DNA of 64,000 nucleotides from assembly GCF_002754375.1 (NCBI RefSeq), contig NZ_PEFF01000001.1, positions 2,624,501-2,688,500 of the forward strand, given 5' to 3'. A program made the translations under genes and the position numbers. Of the stretch, positions 1 to 7,045 are shown in pieces (the stretch's first letter is position 1; the number at the start of each line of letters is the position of its first letter). A model generated the notes under the pieces. It saw only the letters and a program-made list of their open reading frames with translations, had not been told where the DNA came from and searched no databases. Source of the stretch: Variovorax sp. 54 (GTDB lineage Bacteria > Pseudomonadota > Gammaproteobacteria > Burkholderiales > Burkholderiaceae_C).

Positions 1-609
1 ATGAAGCCCGGCGCCGTGCTGGTCGACCACACCACGGCCTCGGCCGACGTGGCGCGCGAGCTGTCGAAGGCGGCGCAGGCGCGCGGCCTGCACTTCATCG
101 ACGCCCCCGTGTCGGGCGGCCAGGCGGGCGCGCAGAACGGCGCGCTCACCGTGATGTGCGGCGGCGACGCGGCGGTGTTCGAACGCATCAAGCCGGTGGC
201 GATGGCCTTCTCGCGCGCGGTCACGCTGCTGGGCGAGAGCGGCGCAGGCCAGCTCGCGAAGATGGTCAACCAGATCGCCATTGCGGGGCTGGTGCAGGGC
301 CTGTCGGAAGCCATCGCCTTCGGCCAGCGCGCAGGTCTCGACATGGAAGCCGTGCTGGGCGTCATTGGCAAGGGCGCGGCCCAGAGCTGGCAGATGGACA
401 ACCGCGGCAAGACCATGATCGCCGGCAAGTTCGACTACGGCTTTGCCGTCGACTGGATGCGCAAGGACCTGGGCCTGGTGCTCGATGAAGCCAAGCGCAA
501 CGGCGCGCGCGTGCCGGTGACGGCGCTGGTCGACCAGTTCTATGCCGACGTGCAGCAGGCCGGCGGCAGACGCTGGGACACCTCGAGCCTCATCATCCGG
601 CTCAAATGA
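1..609 (+). CDS. NAD(P)-dependent 3-hydroxyisobutyrate dehydrogenase family oxidoreductase (5'-truncated by window edge)
   Basis: The C-terminal two thirds of a beta-hydroxyacid dehydrogenase (3-hydroxyisobutyrate dehydrogenase / tartronate semialdehyde reductase family) are visible. Family hallmarks are the substrate-binding segment DAPVSGGQAGAQNGALTVM and the catalytic-lysine helix GAGQLAKMVNQ. The first base of the window is an ATG, but it sits just before the conserved VDHTTASA segment, where roughly 90 residues of Rossmann domain should already have passed. It is therefore an internal Met and the real start lies upstream of the window. The gene ends at a bidirectional terminator. The family reduces or oxidises short beta-hydroxy acids with NAD(P); the exact substrate cannot be told. 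Confidence 0.9.
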   Translation: MKPGAVLVDHTTASADVARELSKAAQARGLHFIDAPVSGGQAGAQNGALTVMCGGDAAVFERIKPVAMAFSRAVTLLGESGAGQLAKMVNQIAIAGLVQGLSEAIAFGQRAGLDMEAVLGVIGKGAAQSWQMDNRGKTMIAGKFDYGFAVDWMRKDLGLVLDEAKRNGARVPVTALVDQFYADVQQAGGRRWDTSSLIIRLK

Positions 610-611
610 AC

Positions 612-635
612 AAAGCCCGCGGAAGCGGGCTTTTT
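612..635. terminator. Bidirectional rho-independent terminator
   Basis: A perfect 9-bp stem AAAGCCCGC / GCGGGCTTT with a GGAA loop is followed by a T-run on the plus strand, with an A-rich start that gives Us on the other strand. It lies between two convergent genes and can end both. Confidence 0.85.
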
Positions 636-639
636 AGTT

Positions 640-1428
640 TCAGCGGACCGGCGTGGTGGTCGCACCACCGGCCGGTGCGGGCAGCGGCTCCATCGGCGGC
701 AGCGGCACGCGCGAACCCGAGGAAGAAGCCCCTGGCGTCGACGGCGTCGCGTTGCTCACCGGTGCCGGGCCCGTGCCGCCACGCTGTGCGGCGGCCTGGT
801 TGGCCGCCTGGCTCGCAGCGAGGTCGGCCTCGCTCACCACCTCGACCACGCGCACCACCTTCGCCACGCCGGTCACGCCGCGCGTGATCTCGGTGGCGCG
901 GTCGGTCTCGCGCCGCGTGGCGATGCCCATGAGGTAGACCGTGCCGCGCTCGGTCACGACCTTGAAGGAGTTGGCGAAGATGTCCTTGGCGTCGAGCAGC
1001 GAGGCCTTCACCTTGCCGGTGATGTACAGGTCGTTCGAGCGGTCCTGGAAGGTGCTCGGGGCGCCGATGGTGAGCTCGTTGACCACCGAGCGCACGTTGA
1101 CGACGCGACTCACCTCGTCCTCGACGCGGCGGCGGTCGGCGTCGTTGCCGACGGCGCCGGTCAGCAGCACCTGGCGGTTGAAGCTGGTGACGCTCACGTA
1201 CATGTTGTCGTTGGCGATGTCGCGCACGCGGGCCGCGGCACGCAGCTCGATGCCCTGGTCGTCGAGCTGGGCGCCCGAGCTGCGGCGGTCGGTCGCCACC
1301 ATGCCCACGCCCACCACCGCGGCGCCGCCCACGACGAGCGGCACGCAGGCGGACAGGCCGCCCACCAGAGCGGCGCCGAGGGTGAGGGCCAGAGCGAAAC
1401 GTTGGGTCGATGCCTTGGTCATGGTCAT
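640..1428 (-). CDS. BON-domain outer-membrane lipoprotein (DolP/YraP-like)
   Basis: A 262-aa envelope lipoprotein. The signal peptide ends in a lipobox (LSAC, Cys28), followed by two BON domains of about 70 residues each (about 65-135 and 140-210) and a low-complexity Pro/Ser/Ala tail of about 50 residues. BON proteins bind phospholipid; the E. coli homologue DolP guards outer-membrane integrity. ATG 1428 was chosen because it overlaps the stop of the upstream SIS gene as ATGA, with AGGA upstream; a longer reading frame to 1482 runs into that gene. Gene order next to a SIS-domain gene and yraN matches the E. coli yraN-diaA-yraP block. The long C-terminal tail is not part of the usual DolP length. 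Confidence 0.88.
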   Translation of the reverse strand: MTMTKASTQRFALALTLGAALVGGLSACVPLVVGGAAVVGVGMVATDRRSSGAQLDDQGIELRAAARVRDIANDNMYVSVTSFNRQVLLTGAVGNDADRRRVEDEVSRVVNVRSVVNELTIGAPSTFQDRSNDLYITGKVKASLLDAKDIFANSFKVVTERGTVYLMGIATRRETDRATEITRGVTGVAKVVRVVEVVSEADLAASQAANQAAAQRGGTGPAPVSNATPSTPGASSSGSRVPLPPMEPLPAPAGGATTTPVR

Positions 1429-2075
1429 GAGGAAACTTCCTGTTCTCCGAGTAACTGGGCATCCACGCCGTCGCACAGGCAATGCAGCGCGAGCAGGTGG
1501 ATTTCGTGAATGCGTGCCGCACGCTCGTGCGGCACGCTGATCTGGACGTCGGTTTCGCGCAGTGCGCGGCCGATGGTTCCGCCGGTGCCGCCCGTAGCAG
1601 CGGCACCTGGCGCGGCCGCTGCCAAGCCGGTCGCGGCGTTGCCGAGCAGCGCCACCACCGTCATGTCGCGCTCGTGCGCGGCGAGCACGGCGGCCAGCAC
1701 CGCGGACGAATGCCCACTGGCGCTGAGCACCAGCAGCACGTCGCCAGCCTGGCCGAGCGCGCGCACCTGGCGTGCGAAGCGGTCGGCATCGGCGGCCTGC
1801 GGGCTGTCGGCCGCCGGGTCGGTGGTGTCGCCGGGCAGCGCGATGGCACCCAGCTCGGGCCGCTCGCGTTCGAAGCGGCCCACAAAATTGGAAGCGAACT
1901 GCGCGGCCAGCAAGCCCGACACACCGGCGCCGCAGGCCAGCACCTTGCCGCCGCTGGTCACGCAGGCCAGCAGCGCCTGCATCGCTTGAGAGATGGGTTT
2001 GCTGAGGACCGGGCCGGTCTGGTATTTGAGGTCGGCACTGTCAATGAAGTGCTGCTGAATCCGTTGCTCGAGCAT
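1425..2075 (-). CDS. SIS-domain protein, phosphoheptose isomerase / DiaA family
   Basis: A 216-aa single-SIS-domain protein. The sugar-phosphate-binding segment GGKVLACGAGVSG and the later LVLSASGHSSAVL are typical of the GmhA/DiaA family. Position between yraN and a DolP-like gene favours the DiaA role (DnaA-binding initiator of replication timing) over heptose isomerisation, but the two cannot be separated by reading alone. ATG 2075 gives the normal N-terminus MLEQRIQQHF; an upstream ATG at 2108 adds 11 unconserved residues. An Ala/Gly-rich insert near residues 160-180 is unusual. Translation is coupled to the downstream lipoprotein by a 4-bp overlap. Confidence 0.85.
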   Translation of the reverse strand: MLEQRIQQHFIDSADLKYQTGPVLSKPISQAMQALLACVTSGGKVLACGAGVSGLLAAQFASNFVGRFERERPELGAIALPGDTTDPAADSPQAADADRFARQVRALGQAGDVLLVLSASGHSSAVLAAVLAAHERDMTVVALLGNAATGLAAAAPGAAATGGTGGTIGRALRETDVQISVPHERAARIHEIHLLALHCLCDGVDAQLLGEQEVSS

Positions 2076-2160
2076 GGGGCGCGATGATAACTGGGGGTCG
2101 TGAAACAAGACGTTGGAGTGGTGGAGCCTTCAGCAAGGCTTCAGTTCCCTGGCGGGTGCG

Positions 2161-2532
2161 TCAGCCGGCATCGAAGGCGGCTTTCAACCAGGTGATTTTC
2201 TCCTCGATCAGCACCACGTCGAAACGGCACGGCGGTAGCGACCGCAACCGGCCCAGGTAGTGCCGCGCGGCCAGCACGATGCGCCGCTGCTTGCCCGCCG
2301 TGATGCTGCCGCCCGCGCCGCCGTGCGAGCCCGCGCTGCGCTGGCGCACCTCGACGAACACCAGCGTGCCGTCGCGCGGATCGCGCATGATCAGGTCGAC
2401 CTCGCCGCCGCCGCGTCCCGGCGTTCGATAATTGCGCGCGACCGGCACGAGGCCGGCCCGGCGCAGGTGGTCGAGCGCGGCGTCTTCCGCCGCATCGCCG
2501 CGATGCTTCGTCGTCGTGGTGCTTGTCGTCAT
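2161..2532 (-). CDS. yraN: YraN family (UPF0102) endonuclease-fold protein
   Basis: A 123-aa protein of the UPF0102 family, which has a restriction-endonuclease-like fold. Visible motifs are the N-terminal GDAAEDAALDHLRRAG, the acidic GEVDLIMRD and the following VFVEVRQR, corresponding to the D...ExK-like core. Its biological role is unsettled in all organisms. ATG 2532 is chosen over an upstream ATG at 2589 because the extra residues are basic, unconserved and would run through the rsmI start on the other strand. The start lies 47 bp from that of rsmI, so both share a very short divergent promoter region. Confidence 0.85.
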   Translation of the reverse strand: MTTSTTTTKHRGDAAEDAALDHLRRAGLVPVARNYRTPGRGGGEVDLIMRDPRDGTLVFVEVRQRSAGSHGGAGGSITAGKQRRIVLAARHYLGRLRSLPPCRFDVVLIEEKITWLKAAFDAG

Positions 2533-2579
2533 GGCTCCCTGCCCTGTTTTTTGTTTTCGCTGCCCTACGGAGAAACCTC

Positions 2580-3542
2580 TTGGCTTCACTCGCCCCTGCT
2601 TCCTTCGGCGCGGCCCTGCCGGCCGCGCACGACGCCGCGGGCGCGCAGCATTATCCGCAGGGCACGCTCTACGTCGTCGCCACGCCGATCGGCAACCTGG
2701 CCGACATCACGCTGCGCGCGCTGCATGTGCTGCAGCTGGTGGACGTCATCGCCTGCGAGGACACGCGCCACACACAGACGCTGCTGCGCGCCTACGGCAT
2801 CGACCGCCCCGGCGCGCGGCTGCTTGCGGTGCACCAGCACAACGAGGCCGAAGCCGCGCAGGCCGTGGTCGCACGGCTCGCGCAGGGCGAGCGCATTGCC
2901 TACGTGAGCGACGCCGGCACGCCCGGCGTGAGCGACCCCGGCGCGCGCCTGGCCGCCGCCGTGCGCGCGGCCGGCCAGCGCGTGCTGCCGCTGCCGGGCG
3001 CCAGCAGCGTCGTCACGCTCGTGAGTGCGGCCGGGCTGGTGGCCGAGGGCGGAGAGAGCAACGCGCACAACAGCAGCGCCTTCGTGTTCGCAGGCTTCCT
3101 GCCCAGCAAGGCCGGCGAGCGCGACACCGCCGTGCAAGCCCTCGCGCAAGAGCCGCGCGCCGTGGTGTTGCTGGAAGCGCCGCACCGCATCGAAAGCCTG
3201 GCCCGCGCCCTGGCCGTGCTGGGCGAACGCCGCATCACCGTGGGCCGCGAACTCACCAAACAGTTCGAAGAGATCGCCACCGTGGCCGCCAGCGCGCTGC
3301 CCGACTGGTTCAGCGCCGACCGCGACCGCACGCGCGGCGAGTTCGCGCTGGTGCTGCACCCGGTGGCGGTGAGCGGCGACGGCGGCGCGGAAGGCGAACG
3401 CGTGCTGCGCCTCCTGCTGGCGGAGCTGCCGGTGAAGACGGCCGTGAAGCTGGCCGCCGAGATCAGCGGTGCGCCGCGCAACACGCTGTATGAGCTGGCG
3501 CTGCGCATACGCAACGAAGCCGGCAGCGACGACGGCGCTTAG
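2580..3542 (+). CDS. rsmI: 16S rRNA (cytidine(1402)-2'-O)-methyltransferase
   Basis: A 320-aa protein of the tetrapyrrole-methylase fold that 2'-O-methylates C1402 of 16S rRNA using SAM. Diagnostic segments are GTLYVVATPIGNLADITLRA, CEDTRHT, YVSDAGTPGVSDPG, PLPGASS and the late LEAPHRIESL. The start is read as TTG 2580: a GGAG lies 7 bases upstream, whereas the in-frame ATG at 2523 overlaps the yraN start and has no good ribosome binding site. The N-terminus (about 25 residues before the conserved block) is longer and more Ala-rich than in E. coli. It is divergent from yraN; the lpoA gene that lies between these two in enterics is absent. Confidence 0.93.
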   Translation: MASLAPASFGAALPAAHDAAGAQHYPQGTLYVVATPIGNLADITLRALHVLQLVDVIACEDTRHTQTLLRAYGIDRPGARLLAVHQHNEAEAAQAVVARLAQGERIAYVSDAGTPGVSDPGARLAAAVRAAGQRVLPLPGASSVVTLVSAAGLVAEGGESNAHNSSAFVFAGFLPSKAGERDTAVQALAQEPRAVVLLEAPHRIESLARALAVLGERRITVGRELTKQFEEIATVAASALPDWFSADRDRTRGEFALVLHPVAVSGDGGAEGERVLRLLLAELPVKTAVKLAAEISGAPRNTLYELALRIRNEAGSDDGA

Positions 3543-3552
3543 CGCTTAGCCC

Positions 3553-4281
3553 TCAGCCATCCAGCTCGGCATAGCGCCGAAAGATCCCGTCCTCGTTGAA
3601 CGCGATCCGGCGCGGGCTCTGCAGGTAGTCGTGCACGCGCTGGCGCCGCCGGATGTTGGCGTGCAGCTTCACGACCGACGGCGTATCGGCCAACGCCCGC
3701 GCGGCGGCTTTCGGAAAGGCGTACTGCAACCCATCCACCAGCTGGAACAGCGACAGGTCAGCATAGGTGAGCACGTCGCCGACCAGGTGCAGGTCGCCCG
3801 TGGGGTTGCGCTGCAGCACCTGCTCGAACCAGTTCAGGAATTTCGGGATGCGCGCTTCGCGGAAAGCACGCGCGCGCTGCACGGCCGCATCGCGCTGGTC
3901 TTCGTAGCAGTCGCCGGTCGAGATCGGGTGGTGGGTGTCGTGCGCCTCGGCCACGGCGTCGGCGATGGTCAGCTGTAGCTGGTGCGTCCACAGGCCGTCG
4001 GATTCGCCGATGCCGGCCAGGCCGAGCTTGGGACCGAGGTACAGCAGGATCGCGGCGGTCTGGCCGACCACGATGTCGCCATCGATGAGGAACGGCGGTG
4101 CGAACGCGGCGCGCGGATTGTCGGGATCGCCGAGCCGCTGGCCCAGCGCGGAGTCGCCGCCGCCTTGCGACGCGGGCAGCCGCGCGACATCGACGTAGTC
4201 GGCGCCCGCGGCCTCGAGTGCGAGCCGCACGAATTCGCCGCGGCCCTGGATCGTGGGCCAGTAGTGCAGTTGGTATGCCAT
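3553..4281 (-). CDS. Glutathione S-transferase family protein
   Basis: A 242-aa cytosolic GST. The N-terminal thioredoxin-like domain (about 1-85) starts YQLHYWPTIQGRGEFVRLAL, with Tyr7 or nearby as the likely catalytic tyrosine; the glutathione-contact stretch is APPFLIDGDIVVGQTAAIL. The all-alpha C-terminal domain carries DVLTYADLSLFQLVDGL. Overall it resembles the sigma/mu-like branch. Probable role is conjugation or reduction of electrophiles; the substrate is unknown. It is convergent with rsmI, with only 10 bp between the stops and no clear hairpin terminator. Confidence 0.88.
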   Translation of the reverse strand: MAYQLHYWPTIQGRGEFVRLALEAAGADYVDVARLPASQGGGDSALGQRLGDPDNPRAAFAPPFLIDGDIVVGQTAAILLYLGPKLGLAGIGESDGLWTHQLQLTIADAVAEAHDTHHPISTGDCYEDQRDAAVQRARAFREARIPKFLNWFEQVLQRNPTGDLHLVGDVLTYADLSLFQLVDGLQYAFPKAAARALADTPSVVKLHANIRRRQRVHDYLQSPRRIAFNEDGIFRRYAELDG

Positions 4282-4339
4282 GCGGCCATGGTGGCAGGGC
4301 CGGCGGGGCGCTGCAACCGGCGACCGGTTGCGAGGGATG

Positions 4340-4594
4340 TCAGATCAGGCGGCGAAGGCGCGCGGCCGGTTCACCAGAACTTCCACCACGGGCGCGGCGG
4401 CTGGCGCAGGGCCAGGGGCGGGTGTCCAGGTCGGCGCTCTGGCTCGGGGGAATCGAATCGCCGAAGCGGCGGCGCATCTCGGCCTCCAGGGCATGTGCGA
4501 TGCCGCGGGCCTGTTTCTCGCCGCGCAGCGCGCGCCGACGCCATTCGGCAGCGTGTGCTGCCAGGCTGGTTTCGTCCAGTTCGGAGAGCTCCAT
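4340..4594 (-). CDS. Small charged hypothetical protein
   Basis: An 84-aa reading frame starting MELSELDETSLAAHAAEW and continuing with an Arg/Glu-rich amphipathic helix, then a Ser/Pro/Arg-rich tail. I do not recognise a domain. ATG 4594 is preferred over an ATG at 4639 because the protein becomes acidic and helical from there; no clear Shine-Dalgarno sequence is visible. A competing frame (4345-4650) codes for a less protein-like sequence. It lies alone between a GST gene and tRNA-Arg. Confidence 0.5.
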   Translation of the reverse strand: MELSELDETSLAAHAAEWRRRALRGEKQARGIAHALEAEMRRRFGDSIPPSQSADLDTRPWPCASRRARGGSSGEPAARLRRLI

Positions 4595-4717
4595 ATGCGT
4601 GGAATTTTTACATGCATGCGTCCGTGTGACAGGGTGCAACGGCGTGTCACGGCCCGGTCGCGCGGATCTCCGGATCGGCCTTGTCTTGCAAGGCCAGGCC
4701 GGGTCGGGGAAGAAGTG

Positions 4718-4749
4718 AAAAAACCGGAAGCCCTTGCGGAATTTCCGGT
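4718..4749 (-). terminator. Terminator downstream of tRNA-Arg
   Basis: On the minus strand the stem ACCGGAA / TTCCGGT with a 13-base loop is followed by six Ts. It sits 8 bases past the 3' end of the tRNA gene and is its likely transcription stop. Confidence 0.7.
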
Positions 4750-4757
4750 CTTGAAGG

Positions 4758-4832
4758 TGGTCCCGCCGCCAGGAATCGAACCTGGATCTCAGCCTTCGGA
4801 GGGCCGAATTCTATCCGTTGAAATACAGCGAG
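4758..4832 (-). tRNA. tRNA-Arg, anticodon CCG
   Basis: Reading the minus strand from 4832: acceptor CTCGCTG pairs with CGGCGGG (two G-U pairs). The D-arm has AACGGATA, the anticodon stem CGGCC/GGCTG encloses loop CTCCGAA with anticodon CCG, the T-arm is CCAGG-TTCGATT-CCTGG, discriminator A follows and CCA is encoded. Length is 75 nt. It reads CGG arginine codons. A 7-bp hairpin (4839-4858, GCTCCGG/CCGGAGC) lies between it and the upstream regulator gene and may end that transcript. Confidence 0.93.
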
Positions 4833-4874
4833 AGGGGTGCTCCGGAATGCACCGGAGCCGCTCATTATGGCCTA

Positions 4875-5540
4875 TCAGGCCTCGGCGGTTTCCGCGTCCT
4901 GCGCCGTGGGGACACCGCCGGCCGGCGTGCGCGGGAAACCGAGCCCGGCCAGGTAGACGCGGAAGGTGCGCCGGCCGGTCGGCACGAGGTCGAAGGCGGT
5001 GGGGTCGAGCAACCAGTTCTGGATCAGCCCGCCCATCAGGGCGTGCATGCCTTGCGCCGCGACCGCGCCGGGCACCGGCAGCCGGATACGGGCACGCCGC
5101 GCGGCCAGACGCAGGGCTTTTTCGAAATCGACCACGCAGGCGTTGCGCGCGTCGAGGTGGCGCTGCTGCACCGAGGCCATGTCATGCGTGTATTCGACCT
5201 TGTGGGTCGCAATGTCGAACACGCGCCGCACCTGCGGGTCGGCGACCATGAGCGTCAGCGCGTGGATCAGGCCTTCCTCGATCTCGACCAGCGGATCGTC
5301 GCCGGGGATGTCGCTCTTGGGCGGCGTTTCCAGCGGCAGGATCACGCGCTCCATCATGGCGTTGAACAGGTCGGCCTTGTCCTTGAAGTGCCAGTAGATG
5401 GCACCCCGGGTCGCGCCGGCCTGCTGCGCGATCTGCTGCAGCGTGGTCTGCGAAACACCTTGCGCCTGAAACAGCAGCTCCGCCGCATCGAGCAATCGAT
5501 GCCGCGTTGCCAGTGCTTCTTCCTTCGTACGACGTGCCAC
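4875..5540 (-). CDS. acrR: TetR-family repressor of the adjacent efflux pump (AcrR-like)
   Basis: A 221-aa TetR protein. The N-terminal helix-turn-helix is complete (LQQIAQQAGATRGAIYWHF, about residues 35-53); the C-terminal ligand domain resembles AcrR/TtgR/BpeR. These bind hydrophobic drugs and release the operator in front of the RND genes. GTG 5540 is chosen: AGGAG stands 5 bases upstream, whereas the in-frame TTG at 5543 is too close. It is divergent from the acrA-like gene, with a matching palindromic operator in the 180-bp gap. Alternative: an AmrR-type aminoglycoside-pump repressor, but the operator match favours AcrR. Confidence 0.9.
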   Translation of the reverse strand: MARRTKEEALATRHRLLDAAELLFQAQGVSQTTLQQIAQQAGATRGAIYWHFKDKADLFNAMMERVILPLETPPKSDIPGDDPLVEIEEGLIHALTLMVADPQVRRVFDIATHKVEYTHDMASVQQRHLDARNACVVDFEKALRLAARRARIRLPVPGAVAAQGMHALMGGLIQNWLLDPTAFDLVPTGRRTFRVYLAGLGFPRTPAGGVPTAQDAETAEA

Positions 5541-5606
5541 CAAGTCTCCTGATTTGTAAAGCGAACGGCCTTTGCGTATCGTGGGGCCATTGCATGGCTG
5601 TCACTA

Positions 5607-5626
5607 TACATCCATGAATGTATGTA
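5607..5626. promoter_or_regulatory. AcrR-type operator
   Basis: The 20-bp sequence TACATCCATGAATGTATGTA is an imperfect palindrome that closely resembles the E. coli AcrR site (TACATACATT...AATGTATGTA). It lies between the divergent repressor and acrA-like genes, so one dimer or pair of dimers could control both. Confidence 0.75.
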
Positions 5627-5722
5627 AACTAGCGCGCTTCTCGGATGGCCCACCTGCCCGTGCTGGTTTACGGATCTCTCCCGCAAAAGCGCCATCTCCC
5701 GTCTTCGCATCAAAGGAATCAC

Positions 5723-7030
5723 ATGCCTCTTCTGCATGTCTCGCGTCAACCGTCCTTGTCGTTTTCGCCGCGTCTCGCGACCGTGGCCTTCGTCTCCCTC
5801 CTGTTCCTGGCCGCCTGCGGCAAGAGCGAAGCTCCGGCCGGACCGGGCGGCGGTGGCGGTGGCGCCCGTCCGGCGCCTGAGGTCGGCGTGGTGGTGGTCA
5901 AGCCCACCGACGTGGGCCTCGTGACCGAGCTGCCCGGCCGCCTCGAAGCCTCGCGCATCGCCCAGGTGCGCGCCCGCACCCCCGGCATCCTGCTCAAGCG
6001 CGAGTTCCGCGAAGGCAGCGACGTGAAGGCCGGCCAGCTGCTGTTCCGCATCGACCCGGCACCGCTGGTGGCCGCCACGCAGAACGCCCAGGCCGCCCTG
6101 GCCCGCGCCGAAGCCAACGCCGTGCAGGCCAAGGCACTGGCCGACCGCTACAAGCCGCTGGTCGAAGCCAACGCCGTGAGCAAGCAGGAATACGCGACGG
6201 CCGTGGCCTCCGCCAAGACGGCCGAAGCCGACGTGGCCGCCAACCGCGCGCTGCTGCAGACCGCCAAGATCAACCAGGGCTACGCCGACGTCACCTCGCC
6301 CATCGCGGGCCGCATCGGCCGCGCGCTGGTCACCGAAGGCGCACTGGTCGGCCAGGGCGACGCCACCGAGCTGGCCGTGGTGCAGCAGATCAACCCGCTG
6401 TACGTGAACTTCACGCAGTCGGCCTCCGACGTGCTCAAGCTGCGCCGCGCCGTGGCCGCCGGCCAGTACAAGCGTGCCAGCGGCGAAGAAGCCGCGAGCA
6501 TCCGCGTGGTGCTGGAAGACGGCACCGACTACGGGCAGGACGGCAAGCTGCTGTTCTCCGACCTCTCGGTCGACCCGACCACGGGCCAGGTCACGCTGCG
6601 CGCCGAGATCCCGAACCCCAAGGGCGAGCTGCTGCCCGGCCTGTACGTGCGCGTGAAGCTCGAGCAGGCCCAGGTGACGAACGCGATCACGGTGCCGCAA
6701 CAGGCCGTCACGCGCACCCAGCAGGGTGACCACGTGACGGTGGTCAGCGCCGACGGCAAGCTGAGCCAGCGTACCGTGAAGATCAGCGCCGCCAAGGACA
6801 ACCAGTGGGTGGTGCTCGACGGCCTGAAGGCCGGCGAACAGGTGATGGTCGACGGCTTCCAGCGCCTGCAGATGATGCCGCCCGGCACGCCCGTGAAGGC
6901 GGTGCCGTGGCAGAAGCCGGCGCCGAACGGCGCGGCTGCCCCCGCGGCTGCTGCACCCGCGGCACCGGCAGCGTCTGCTGCCGCGGCACCCGCCGCCAGC
7001 CCGGCTTCGGCCCCGGCTGACAAGAAGTAA
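5723..7030 (+). CDS. acrA: RND efflux periplasmic adaptor lipoprotein (AcrA/MexA family)
   Basis: A 435-aa membrane-fusion protein linking the inner-membrane pump to the outer-membrane channel. Signal peptide with lipobox LAAC (Cys32); lipoyl-like half motifs around VTELPGRLEASRIAQVRART; a long coiled-coil hairpin (about 115-185); second lipoyl half (YADVTSPIAGRIGRALV); beta-barrel and membrane-proximal domains. The last 50 residues are an Ala/Pro-rich tail. ATG 5723 has AAAGGA upstream and puts the lipobox in register. First gene of a three-gene operon under the AcrR-type operator; 15 bp separate it from the pump gene. Confidence 0.95.
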   Translation: MPLLHVSRQPSLSFSPRLATVAFVSLLFLAACGKSEAPAGPGGGGGGARPAPEVGVVVVKPTDVGLVTELPGRLEASRIAQVRARTPGILLKREFREGSDVKAGQLLFRIDPAPLVAATQNAQAALARAEANAVQAKALADRYKPLVEANAVSKQEYATAVASAKTAEADVAANRALLQTAKINQGYADVTSPIAGRIGRALVTEGALVGQGDATELAVVQQINPLYVNFTQSASDVLKLRRAVAAGQYKRASGEEAASIRVVLEDGTDYGQDGKLLFSDLSVDPTTGQVTLRAEIPNPKGELLPGLYVRVKLEQAQVTNAITVPQQAVTRTQQGDHVTVVSADGKLSQRTVKISAAKDNQWVVLDGLKAGEQVMVDGFQRLQMMPPGTPVKAVPWQKPAPNGAAAPAAAAPAAPAASAAAAPAASPASAPADKK

Positions 7031-7045
7031 TCAGGAGCGCCTCGC

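Noticed and set aside
4345..4650. Alternative small minus-strand frame overlapping the small charged gene
   Set aside because: Sequence is Arg/Pro/Ala-rich without helix pattern; the overlapping frame from 4594 is more protein-like.
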